Source: Zopfochytrium polystomum
Lineage: Eukaryota; Chytridiomycota; Chytridiomycetes; Chytridiales; Chytridiaceae
Direction of reading: 5' to 3'
Length of the DNA stretch: 64,000 nucleotides
Assembly: GCA_025765615.1 (NCBI GenBank)
Contig: JAIVFJ010000309.1
Location: forward strand, 1-64,000
Position 1 is the first letter of the stretch; every line of letters starts with the position of its first letter. Shown one piece after another: positions 54,642 through 64,000 of this stretch. The position numbers were made by a program, and so were the translations under genes. Under the pieces are notes generated by a model. That model saw nothing but the letters and a program-made list of their open reading frames with translations. It was not told where the DNA came from and searched no databases.

Positions 54642-55386
54642 AAGGGGATGTTTTTGTTGTTGTGGGGGTTTGAGAGGTGGATGTTTTAGAGAGTGGCATA
54701 TCCAGTTGCTGGGGGCGGAAAGGAAAGGGAAGCCTCGAGAGTTTTTCACAGCGCAAATAGACAGTCGTACGTACTTGACCCAACTCACACACCCTCGACT
54801 CGTTTTACAGACAAGAAGGATGAAGAAGGAGAGCAAGCAGCGAGGTCGCGTGAGCAGGCCAGCCGCCAGTTGCCGTGGCACCCACACGGCGCAACCCGAC
54901 ACGCACAGGCACACACAAACACGCACACACACACACACAAACACGCTCACGCGGGGGGACAGCAAATCAGCAATCAGCAGTCGACGGACGAAGCCCGATT
55001 GGGTTTTTCCGCGTGCCGCTCAATCAAAACATTGCTGCTTGGCGGCGCGCGGCTGCAGGCAGGCGGGTGCGACCGGAGGTGGCGGCGCGGGTGTGAATGA
55101 TGGGTATGAATGATAATTGGGGCGCCTGTCGCAACCTATCTCATTTTCGCGTTCTCTCTCTCTCCATATCTCTCTCTCTCTTTGTCGCTCGCTATAGAAT
55201 AGCGACAGAGTCGCGTGACGGACCCGAGTGGAAAGCGTCCACGCCGTCGGGTTCGTCCGTGGAAGGGTTGCAACCCGCCTCGGCGGTGAGTCACAATATT
55301 CAATGCCTCCAATCGAATTCGTCGCGTTGCGTGCTTGATTGGATTTCTCGGCCTGCATGATGGGGCCGGGGTAAAAGATGTAAAAG

Positions 55387-55424
<38 letters not shown>

Positions 55425-55763
55425 CCGACGGAATTGTGGGTGGGGCGGGCGGTCCGACTGCTTTCTGAATTCCGGACGAGCGGCCGCCCGCCCGTCAGTG
55501 AGTGACTCACAGTGGCTCACCTGGACTGGTCTCGTGGTGTCAAGTGTGGGTGGCACCTCGCCGACGGGGCCCGATCCGCCGGGTGTCTCTCATCCGCTCT
55601 GTCTGGCCGCCTCACTCTGCCTTGCAACAAAAAAGGTCCCTTAGCGTGCAACCTCGCCCGGCTCCGCCCGATGGAAGAGATGGGTTGGTTATGGTTAGTC
55701 GTCGTAGGCGTTGTCTCGCTGCTACCCAGCGAGAGAGAGAGAGAGCGAGAGAGCGAGAGAGAG

Positions 55764-55810
<47 letters not shown>

Positions 55811-55970
55811 AGAGAGACGAGGACGACGAGGAAGAGGAGGCCCCGCGAATAAATACACGGGGTCCCTCGCGTTCTCTCCTCCCTTCCACTGTCCTCTCAC
55901 TCACTCGCTCTCTCAATCACCCCCCCACTTCCTCCCTTTACCCCCCCAAACAGCAACTAAAAGAAAAAAA
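54642..55970. repeat. Intergenic with (GA)n tracts
   Basis: GA runs at about 55387-55420 and 55732-55806 and CA runs near 54905-54945. The ADH leader is C/T-rich and ends AAGAAAAAAAATG. No separate gene. Confidence 0.7.
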
Positions 55971-56931
55971 ATGTGCAAAGCCTGCGCCGCCCGCACCCTC
56001 CTCCGCCCGGCCACCGCCGCCTTCACCGGCCGCCCCTCGGCTCACTCGGCAGCAGTCTCTCCTGCCGTGCAGCAGCCGGCTCACAAGCTCTCGCTCTCCT
56101 CGTCCCCGGCTCTCGCCACCAAGGCCGCCGGCGCCGGCGCCTGGCCGTCGTCGTCGCGTCTGCTCGGCGCCTCCCTCGCCGCGGCCACCGCCAAGCCGTT
56201 CTCGACCGTGGTGAGCGGCGCAGCCACCAAGGCCAAGCTGGACCCGCGCGAGACGGCGTTTGATATTCCAGCGACGCACCGCGCGGCCGTGGTCGACGCG
56301 CCCGGCGGCAAGGTCCAGGTCCGCACCGTCAAGACGCCGCAGCCCGCCGACCTGGCCCGCGGCGAGGTCCTGGTCAGGGTCATTTACTCGGGCATCTGCC
56401 ACACGGACTTGCACGCGGCTATTGTAATGGCGATGTTCTTTTCCTCTAATCTCTGAGTACCGTGTCTAACATCCTTCTCTCTCTCTCTCTCTCACTTTCT
56501 TTCTTTTTTTCGCGGGGCAACCTCACACAGAACGACTGGCCGGTCAGCGCGCAATTCCCCTTGATCGGCGGTCACGAAGGCGCGGGGGTAGTCGTCGCGC
56601 TCGGGCCGGGAGCGGACGAGTACGTCAAGGTAGGGGACCGGGTGGGGATCAAGTGGCTCGCGGACTCGTGCCTGCACTGCGGGTTCTGCCGGACGGGGCA
56701 CGAGCCCAACTGCGTGCACGCGCAGACGCACGGGTTCAGCCGCGCCGGCTCGTTCCAAGAGTACGCCGTGTCCTCCGCGCGCCACGTCACGCCGATCCCC
56801 GACGCGCTGCCGCTCGACGCCGCCGCGCCGCTGCTGTGCGCTGGCGTCACCGTGTGGAAGGCCATCAAGGTCGCGGAGCTCACCCCCGGGCAGACCGTCG
56901 CGATTGTCGGGTCGAGCGGAGGGTGAGTCTG

Positions 56932-56976
<45 letters not shown>

Positions 56977-57589
56977 GGGTGTGTTTCCGTTGGGGAAGGG
57001 AAAACGAGGGGGTTTGTAGGACGGATGAATGTCCGGCTGCTGTTGGCTGACTCACACACACACACGCACAACCCCACACAGCCTCGGCCACCTCGCAGTC
57101 CAGTACGCCAAGAGCGCCGGCCTACGTGTAATCGGGATCGACACTGGCGCCGAAAAAGCGGCGCTCTCGCAATCCCTCGGTGCGGACGCGTTCGTCGACT
57201 ACAAGACCTGCGGCGACCTCGTCGCCGCGGTGCGGGCCGCCAGCTCCGACGGCCTCGGCCCAGACGCCGCAATCGTAGCAGCGTCGTCCGCCGAGTCGTA
57301 CGAGCAGGCGATCGAGTACGTGCGGCCGACGGGTGTGCTAGTTCCGGTTGGTCTGCCGCCGGCAGCCAGCGTGAAGCTGGACGTGTTCTGGTCGGTGTTC
57401 AACACGAAGCGGGTGGTGCCGTCGTACGTGGGGAACCGGCAGGACGCGATCGAGGCGCTGCAGATCGCCGCGGACGGCGGGGTACGCGTGATTTACAAGA
57501 CGCAGCGGCTGTCGGAGCTGCCGGACATTTATGAGCGCATGCACAAGGGGCAGGTGGCCGGCCGCGTCGTCGTAGACTGCTCGCTGTGA
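55971..57589 (+). CDS. Zinc-dependent alcohol dehydrogenase, extended N-terminus
   Basis: Three exons, 55971-56423, 56531-56922, 57082-57589, phases 0 and 2, giving 450 aa, about 100 longer than yeast ADH1. The extra N-terminus (MCKACAARTLLRPATAAF..., rich in Ala, Ser and Arg and poor in acids) looks like a mitochondrial targeting peptide. Catalytic zinc ligands: Cys in SGICHTDLHA, His in GGHEGAGVV and Cys in LLCAGVTVWKAIK. The structural zinc site is CLHCGFCRTGHEPNC. The NAD-binding loop is VGSSGGLGHLAVQYAKSAG, with an acidic residue (GID) favouring NAD over NADP. It interconverts alcohols and aldehydes in fermentative or redox metabolism. The second intron has 38 consecutive Ts. Confidence 0.96.
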
Positions 57590-57763
57590 GCGGGGGGGCG
57601 AGGGGAGCGGCGAGGGTGGAGGGGGGAAGCGCGTTTTTGGAACGCGTGTTTGCCCTCGGTGCCTGTGGTTTTTTTTTCTGTGTCGCTTACTGACTTTGCG
57701 TGCGCTCGTGCTTCTCTCCGTGTCGTCTCTGTTCATCTCATTCTTACTTTCTCTGTCGCCCAA

Positions 57764-57821
<58 letters not shown>

Positions 57822-58625
57822 CTCTCTTGTACCATCTCATTTTCTCTCCAAGACCTTGCTCTTCTTATCCCGAGAATCTGTAACCAGGAAACTTGCAAAC
57901 GAAAAAGAGTTTTCTTTTCGCCACACATAATCGTTGAGATCGACGTTTACTCCAATGGACTAGGCCATCAAGGAGCGGAGAAGATTATCTGATCCATCAC
58001 CTTCCTCGCTCGCCCCATTTGCCTTGATTGTGTGGCTTTTCGCGTTTATTACACACTGCGTAAGAAGCGCCCAGCGACCTGCGCTGAGCTCGGGAAAGGG
58101 GAGGGGGTGTGCGGAGTGGAAGAAGAAGAGAGCAATGGAGAGCTGATGGACGGAACGGGGTACCTGATGCGAGGTAGAATGTTTTTGTGTTTTGGTAAAG
58201 GTTGAGTTGGGGGAGGGGGGGGGGTTGGAACAACTGGTACATCGAGGCACTGCGGTTTGGGAAGCGGGAGGGTTTCCTGGTGAAGAGGACGCACCAAAAT
58301 ATGAAAGACTGCAAAGGAGAAAGGAAGAGGGGGGGGCCGGTGATTTGCCAGACTCCCTTCCGCGTAAGGGGCGGGCCGGTTGAATGTGGGGACTTGGGTT
58401 TTGTTGGAAGGCGCAAAGGTGCGGGTGGGGGAAAGGCGCGCGTCCGCTGTGCTGGTGCGGTGTGCGTGCAAGGTACCGAAAAAAAAGTGAAAGAAAAAAA
58501 AAATGAAGCGAGGCGATGTTTTCCCGTCAGCGTAAAACCTCTATTGGCGCGAAGAAACCTCTCTCCTGGCACCACGCCCCCCGCTCTCTTTTCCACGCTC
58601 ACTTACATGCCCCGCCCTCCCCAAC
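57590..58625. repeat. Convergent intergenic region with (CT)n tract
   Basis: A CT run of about 50 bp at 57769-57818 and G-rich sequence at 58200-58340. No gene supported between the convergent ADH and SH3 genes. Confidence 0.7.
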
Positions 58626-59065
58626 TCACGCGTCCTCCATCGCCGCGACGCAGCTCAGCGGGAACGCGCCGGCGGTGCCGTCCATGATGCCGTGGGCCCA
58701 TCCGTCGTCAAACAGCGCGGTGACGAGGACTTTAGCAAAGAGAGGCGGGTTCCGGGGGTGGGTGGGTGTGAGTTCGGGGGGCAACAAAGAGGGGGAAAAG
58801 AAAGAACAAAAAAAAAAGGGGGTTAGTTTCCGGGGCGTTTTGACAAAACGCGATCCGGTCGCGTGCGCGCAACCAGACGGAAAAAAAAAAACAAAAAAAA
58901 AACAAACAAACGCTCAACTCGTCTGTCCGGCGCGCAGCCGCATCTCGTCGCTCAGGGCCGGGTCGTAGTCGTGCATGACGCGCATGCGCAGCACGCCGAG
59001 GTCCGCGAGGCCGCGCGCGGCTGCGGCGGCGGCCGCCGGATCCATCGCCGGAGCCATCGGTGCCT

Positions 59066-59096
<31 letters not shown>

Positions 59097-61570
59097 TGCA
59101 GCCGATCCGGCCGACGGAGCCGTTCCGTCGGCCGCAGTTGTGGCTGTTGTGGTCGGTGCGGCTTCGGCGGGGTGTTTTGCGAGGGACGAGTCGCGGCGGC
59201 GGCTGCGGGGGCGGAGGTGCGGGGTCGCTGGGCCGGAGGGTTTTGGTTTTTGTTTTGTAGATGTTGGTGGTGTTCTTGTTGATGCTGTGGTTGTTGTTGT
59301 TTTTGTTGTTGTTGTTGCGGGACGGGGGCCGATGTGGATCGCGGGGGAAGACCAGAAGGAGGCGGAGGAGGTTGAAGAGGAGAAGGAGGCGGGGGAGGGA
59401 GCTGGGGAGGAGGATGGGGATGAGGTGGAGGAGGACGAGGAGGAAGAGGAGGAAGAGGAGGATGGCGGGGACGGGGAGTTTGAGGAGGAGGAGGGGCCTG
59501 CGATGGCCTCGGCGACGGCTGTGGCGGTGGCGGCGGCTGGTGCTGGTAGGTGGGCGGCGGGGAGCGCGGGGGAAGGGGACGGGGCGGGGGTGGAGGATGA
59601 GCCGCCGACAGCGGCAACGGCGGCGGCGTAGATGGCGGACGGTGAGAGGCTAGAAAAAGACGACTCGGCGAGCGTCAGCGGAAGGTGGGTGAACGGGAAG
59701 TGCGCGGAGGCGGCGGCAGCGGCAGCGGCGGCCGAGGCGGCGGAGTTGGCGGTAGATGAAGCGAGGCTCGCGGACGAAGCGCGGGCGGCGCGGGTGGCGG
59801 CTGCGACGGCGGCTGGTGACGTAGCGGCAGGCGGTGAAGCGCCAGCAGTCGCTTCGGCGCCTGCGATTGGGACGGGTGGTGTTGGGGGGAGCTGCGGGAG
59901 CGGAAACGTGTAGTGGGCAGCAGCGGCCGCGGTGCTGGACGAAACGGAGCTGGGGCGGGACGACGGAAGGCTTCGCACGGACGGCAAACGGAGCGGGGCC
60001 GGCGGTGGGTTCGGGGCAGCGTTGGCATCCACAGGTGCGGCCTGTAAAGCGCTGGGGTCGCCGCTGTAGAGGTCCCGTCGCCGCCAGTCTCCGAGCAGTG
60101 TACGAGTCTCCGAGTCGCGGCCGCGGCTCCGAAAGATGCAGATGAAGAGGACGGCGCTGAGTAGAAAGGTGCCGATCACGGCCACAATGACGATGCCAAT
60201 CACGGTCGGAGTTGGCAGAGTTCCGCCGGCCGCGTTGGGGTGCGAGGTGGCAGCGGCGGTCGTGGTCGCGGTCACGGTGGCAGTAGCAAACGGAGGAAAC
60301 GGCGTAACAGTCGCTGGTAGATTGAAGGTGGACAGGGCTGTGCAGCAAGGGTCCGTTGCGTTTGGGATGATGAGGCCGGCTCCGGTCCCGCCGGGCATGT
60401 CGCAGTACGTCAGCGCATCGGTGAAGAGGGGAAATCCGCACTGAGACGCCTCGAGCTTCACTGCGCTGAGGCACCCAACGGTCGGGGACGGTGGCGGCGG
60501 TGCGTTTTCGCCACCGGGAAGCAGCGAGGCGAGGAGCTGGTATCCGGCCAGAGTCGAGTTGCGCGCCGAAAGCGCGGCCGAGTCGACGGAAGGGCAGATC
60601 GATGCGTTGGCGAAAATTGCCGACAGGGCGGCCGAGGCTGCGAGGCTTGACGACCGGCAGGGCAGCCTGTTGGGCGGCGTACCGTTGGTTGGCGGCGGGC
60701 AGCTCGCAAGGCCGGCGGGCTGATTCTGCGAGAGTGCCAGGAGGAGGGCCTGGTAGTTTGTCTGATGAAAGCGCTCGCCCGAGCCGGTGAACCCTGGGCA
60801 GCCAAATTCTTGCCTGGAAAAGTGGTGGTGGGGAAATCAATAATACAAACGGGACGGTCGATTGGTTGGGCACGAGTCTCTCGAGAGAAAGAACAGAAGA
60901 AAAAGAAAAAAAGGAAAAAAAAAAAAAAAAAAAAAAAAGGCAATCGGTGGCGCAGGAGGGCAAACGTCGGGCAGACAGGCAGAAACGAGGGAACAGGAGA
61001 AATACAAGACGACGACGGTATCGAACTCAACTGAAACGCCGTGACATAGAACAAGGTCGCATCCATTCTCGCCAGCAGAAACGCGTCGAGCGAAGCGGTA
61101 TCGTTGAAAACCGACTTCAACAGCGAGAACCCCACAAAGTCGGGCATCGTGGCCGAAGTCGCGTCGATGGTGAAGCAAGGGGCCACAGAGTCGGGGGTCA
61201 GCTTTATCGGCGGGACGAAGCCGAGCGCAAAGAGGTTCCTGATGGACGCCCAAATGAGGTCGGGGCTGACTTTTGCCGAGGCGACGTGGCGGGCAAAGGC
61301 CCGCACTGCGTCGGGGTGAAATCTGCTGGTTGCCGATGACGGATCCTGCGCTTGGAGTAGTAATAGATCCAGGCGGCCTTGTTCTTCGTCCGATTGTATC
61401 TCCTTGAACCGAACCATTTCCGGTTTTTTTCGGCCGAAGCCTCGGGGGTGAAGTTGGAACGGCGAGAAGGCAAATTTTGAGGGTTGGGAAACGAATCGAG
61501 CTGGAAAGAAGAAAGAAGCACTGCCGCCGTCAGTGAGATCCTTCCACGTACCCAGCGAAATCGTTTTCAT
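58626..61570 (-). CDS. Single-pass membrane protein with C-terminal SH3 domain
   Basis: Four exons, 61552-61570, 61032-61500, 58919-60813, 58626-58729, phases consistent, giving 828 aa. The extracellular part (residues about 30-360) has spaced cysteines (EFGCPGF, ASCPPPTNG, RLPCRSS, SICPSVD, TVGCLSA, ASQCGFP, DPCCTAL), resembling cell-surface domains of fungal SH3 membrane proteins. A membrane helix reads TVIGIVIVAVIGTFLLSAVL. A long Ala/Ser/Pro-rich cytosolic linker leads to an SH3 domain, VMHDYDPALSDEMRLRAGQ / VTALFDDGWAHGIMDG / GAFPLSCV, split by an intron. No signal peptide is evident with this start, so the first exon may be wrong. Two introns use GTTGAG donors. A role in cell-surface signalling to actin or MAPK modules is inferred. 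Confidence 0.82.
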
Positions 61571-61898
61571 TGTAACCAAGTTTAGCTGTGCTGCTAGTAC
61601 TGCAGGGTCCCACACGGACGCTGTCGGGGGCTGAGGGGTGCAGGGAGGAGACAAGGAGGGGGAGGGGAAGGCGGGGTTTTGATACGCACACACACGCAGC
61701 GCCTACGAACGGCCTGGCCCGATCTGGATCTGCTCTGGTTTTCTGCCGTGCGTTGTTGTTATCTAACTGCAGCCACCCGGCCTGTTCGCACACAGGCACA
61801 CAGGCACACAGGCACACAACACTCACACACCCACACGCACACGCACCGCATACTCCCCCCTCACGCCCCGCAGATGGAGCTCGCGAAGACAGCGACTG

Positions 61899-61930
<32 letters not shown>

Positions 61931-62826
61931 CGAAATTGAACAACGAGGACCCCCGCTGTCGCCTGGTCCAGCGCCGCATAAATATGCTTGCTTGCTTTCT
62001 TTGGGCGCGGTCGGTGGAACCTTCTTTTTTCTCGTGCTTGCGCATGAATTCCCACTTCCAAGACACACGAACTTGGGCGCAGGTCCATTGCAGGTCCATT
62101 CAATCAAGTCCAAAATAAGCGAGCGGGCTGCGGCTTCACCGTTTCTCGCGCCGCCAATTGAATTGCTTGATTGCTTGATTGATTGATTGATTGTTTCATT
62201 GATGGATTGATTGATTGCTTGATTGGTTGATTGATTCTGGCGTTGAGCGTGAGTGGTTTTTGTGAGTGTAATGGGAGAGTTGTCAGCAACAATAAGCCCC
62301 TCCGTGTCGCCTGGCACGGGGATCCGGAGTAATCTGCCTGAGATGGTAGAGAGAGGAAAGAGTTAGAGAGCGCGAGAGAGGCACATTGGTTGCACAGTTC
62401 CCGTGGTCAGAGAGGCTTTGTCAATGTCTCCAAAGGCACGCTAGCTCAATCTGAAAAGGTCACGTCCGCGGCTTTCGCGTGCGAGATCACCACCAAAGTC
62501 CGTTCAGAGTTGGGCGCCAAACGGCAGTGAAGTCGTTTATATTTTGGAGGTCCAAAAAGCGCCAAAAAAAAAACAAAAAAAAAAAAAATTAAACGGGGTT
62601 TGACCAGAGAAAGGATTCTAGCAAAACGCACATCCACACATCACACTGAGGTGGGTGCTCTCTAAGTGAACGGGGAAAAAACGAGGGGGTGGACTAGGCT
62701 CGGTGTCCAGGATAGTGAAATGGGACAAGCGGGTAACATGTTGGGGGGGGTGAAGGGGGGCGGGCTAAAAGATTGGAGATCAGGAACAATCCCGCGAAGC
62801 GACCGCTGTTCACGTCATCATCCGAT
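61571..62826. repeat. Intergenic with poly-A and (TGAT)n runs
   Basis: CA-rich stretch at 61792-61845, a 29-A run at about 61899-61928, a TGATTGATTGAT-type array at 62160-62237 and an A-rich run at 62560-62590. No gene supported. Confidence 0.7.
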
Positions 62827-63120
62827 TTACAGGAAGAGAGCAGCAACGCCGGCGGCGGCAGCCACAAACGCAACCGAGGCGCCAGAGACCTTGGCGTCGG
62901 CAGCCGAGTAATAAAGGGAGTCGTTCTTGGCCGACGAGGATGGCTTGACCTCACCGCCGCCGTACGCGGCCTTGGACTCGGTGGTGGCGGGAACGTACTC
63001 GGTCTCAGTCTCGTAGTAGACATCGGTGGTGGGGGCCGCGGTGGAAGCACCCGACTGCTTGGCGTAGTCGGCAGCGACGGCGGACGCAAGGGCGGCGACA
63101 ATGACGAGCTTGGCGAACAT
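62827..63120 (-). CDS. Small GPI-anchored-type cell-surface protein
   Basis: 97 aa from ATG 63120; an in-frame upstream start was rejected because MFAKLVIVAALASAVAADYA is a classical signal peptide (cleavage after AVAA). The mature part is Thr/Ser/Tyr-rich (TDVYYETETEYVPATTESK) and likely O-glycosylated. The C-terminus KVSGASVAFVAAAAGVAALF ends in a hydrophobic stretch with small residues before it (DAKVSGAS), a GPI-attachment signal. A TATA-like TATTTATA lies about 105 bp upstream. Likely a short wall or membrane adhesin-like protein. Confidence 0.8.
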   Translation of the reverse strand: MFAKLVIVAALASAVAADYAKQSGASTAAPTTDVYYETETEYVPATTESKAAYGGGEVKPSSSAKNDSLYYSAADAKVSGASVAFVAAAAGVAALFL

Positions 63121-64000
63121 GATTGATGGTCGGTCTTTAAGGAGAAAAGGGCTGAGGTGCAAGGAATCGAGGAAGGGAGAAGAAGTGTGGTTGCTGTGGG
63201 AAACGCCAAGGAAACTGATGCGTGATATTTATACAGACGGCCAACAAACAAACAACAAGCAAATTTGCTCCATTTCCGAAAGAGGAAGGAGGCCAACTCG
63301 AACATGACGCTCACTTCCATATATAGAAAGAAGCAAGCAATCGGCGATAAGGAAAAGGGAAGACAGAACCGCCGCCCGAATTTCTCCGATGAGATGACGC
63401 ACTCCGGTGGCCAGTGCATGACGTGGGAAGAAGGGCGACCACTCGTCATCAGCTGGCTTACTGCATACCTTGCTTCGGAAGAATGCATTGCAAGTAAACA
63501 CTGGCGTCAAATATGACGCTGTGGAACGTGGATGGAGGGTGGGAAGCGCGCAGCAGAAAGAACGCAGAACCTTCACACTTCCTTCTCGATCACGATGCAA
63601 AAAACGGTTGTAAAGATTCCAGAGAATATGTGTGCTTGGGCACGGAACAGGAAAAAGAATTTGTAGTATATCGTGGCAGGTCGTAGGTCGACAGCTTGTG
63701 TGAAGGGCGCGTCCCTTTGCTCAGCTCGGTCATCCACGCTCTCCCGGCTCTCGCATTCTCAGCTCCCATTCGAGGGGAAGGGAGGGCGATCGGGCGTCCG
63801 CTCCGTGACAAGGCAGGCAAGCCAAGGAGACAATAAAACAAAGTCAGAGAGCGGAGGGAGGCTGCCTGCCTGCGCCGCCCCCAGTTTGTTGCCTTGCTAG
63901 TCGCGCCGTCACGAACGTTACGAGCTCTCCTCCCGACTTCCCATCTCCTTCGTGCTCCTCCTCCTCCTCCTGACCTTTCTGGGGCAAGGGCTGTCTCGTG
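63121..64000. other. Right edge, no gene identified
   Basis: Upstream region of the small surface-protein gene followed by balanced-composition sequence. C/T-rich repeats (TCCTCCTCC) at 63955-63972 may be the leader of a plus-strand gene starting beyond the window. Confidence 0.4.

Noticed and set aside
53512..54792. 426-codon Arg/Pro-rich open frame on the minus strand
   Set aside because: It is the antisense shadow of GC-rich bZIP coding sequence; the plus strand has the bZIP signature and phase-correct introns.
58952..60028. Pro/Arg-rich frames on both strands
   Set aside because: Shadows of the Ala/Ser-rich linker exon of the SH3 protein, whose frame joins in phase to the SH3 and membrane segments.

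Overview
This 64 kb window is eukaryotic nuclear DNA, most probably from an early-diverging (zoosporic-type) fungus. That placement is an inference. It rests on many short GT-AG introns, GC-rich coding exons, a fungal Yap/Pap1-type bZIP, a GPI-anchored-type cell-surface protein and a membrane protein with a C-terminal SH3 domain, next to genes that Dikarya usually lack (an ankyrin-TRP channel and a KIAA0930/DUF2045 protein). No rRNA gene, CRISPR array or bacterial operon was seen.

Left third (1-28.5 kb): an accessory, repeat-rich region with changing base composition. It holds degenerate AT-rich repeats (1-1.3 kb), a dispersed repeat copy joined to a fragment of a giant-virus-like D5 primase/helicase (1.7-2.1 kb), a serine-rich gene (3.1-4.7 kb), a 933-aa protein with a TET/JBP-like 2-oxoglutarate/Fe(II) dioxygenase core (5.6-8.6 kb, minus), a decayed gene (10.3-13.0 kb), two tandem F-box paralogues of which one has a stop codon (13.1-18.2 kb, minus), and a new secreted lysine-tailed protein (18.2-19.9 kb, minus). 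An AT-rich block (21.1-23.7 kb) carries a tandem family of small zinc-knuckle proteins. Each unit is bracketed by the same promoter-like box (TCTTGGC, 11-12 purine-rich bases, TGAA) and, after three of them, by the same 16-bp hairpin plus T-tract. That is the transcription-unit architecture of nucleocytoplasmic large DNA viruses, and it is the most unusual thing in the window. The block is cut on its right side by a nest of transposon-like repeats (23.65-27.0 kb), followed by a TTAA-flanked piggyBac-like element (27.2-28.5 kb).

Right two thirds (28.9-63.2 kb): ordinary gene-dense host sequence. In order: KIAA0930/DUF2045 homologue (+), proteasome lid subunit RPN6/PSMD11 (-), splicing factor SNW1/Prp45 (-), leucine-rich-repeat-like protein (-), ankyrin-TRP cation channel (-), large Ser/Pro-rich protein (+), Yap-type bZIP factor (+), zinc alcohol dehydrogenase with an N-terminal extension (+), transmembrane SH3 protein (-) and a small GPI-anchored-type protein (-). 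Most exon-intron structures here could be solved to the base, with reading phase agreeing at every junction. Exceptions are a frame break in the serine-rich gene and in the TRP gene. Intergenic stretches are full of mono-, di- and trinucleotide repeats. No operon-like logic links these housekeeping genes. The organised system in the window is the virus-like block together with the nearby F-box genes and TGACAAGTCA motifs.
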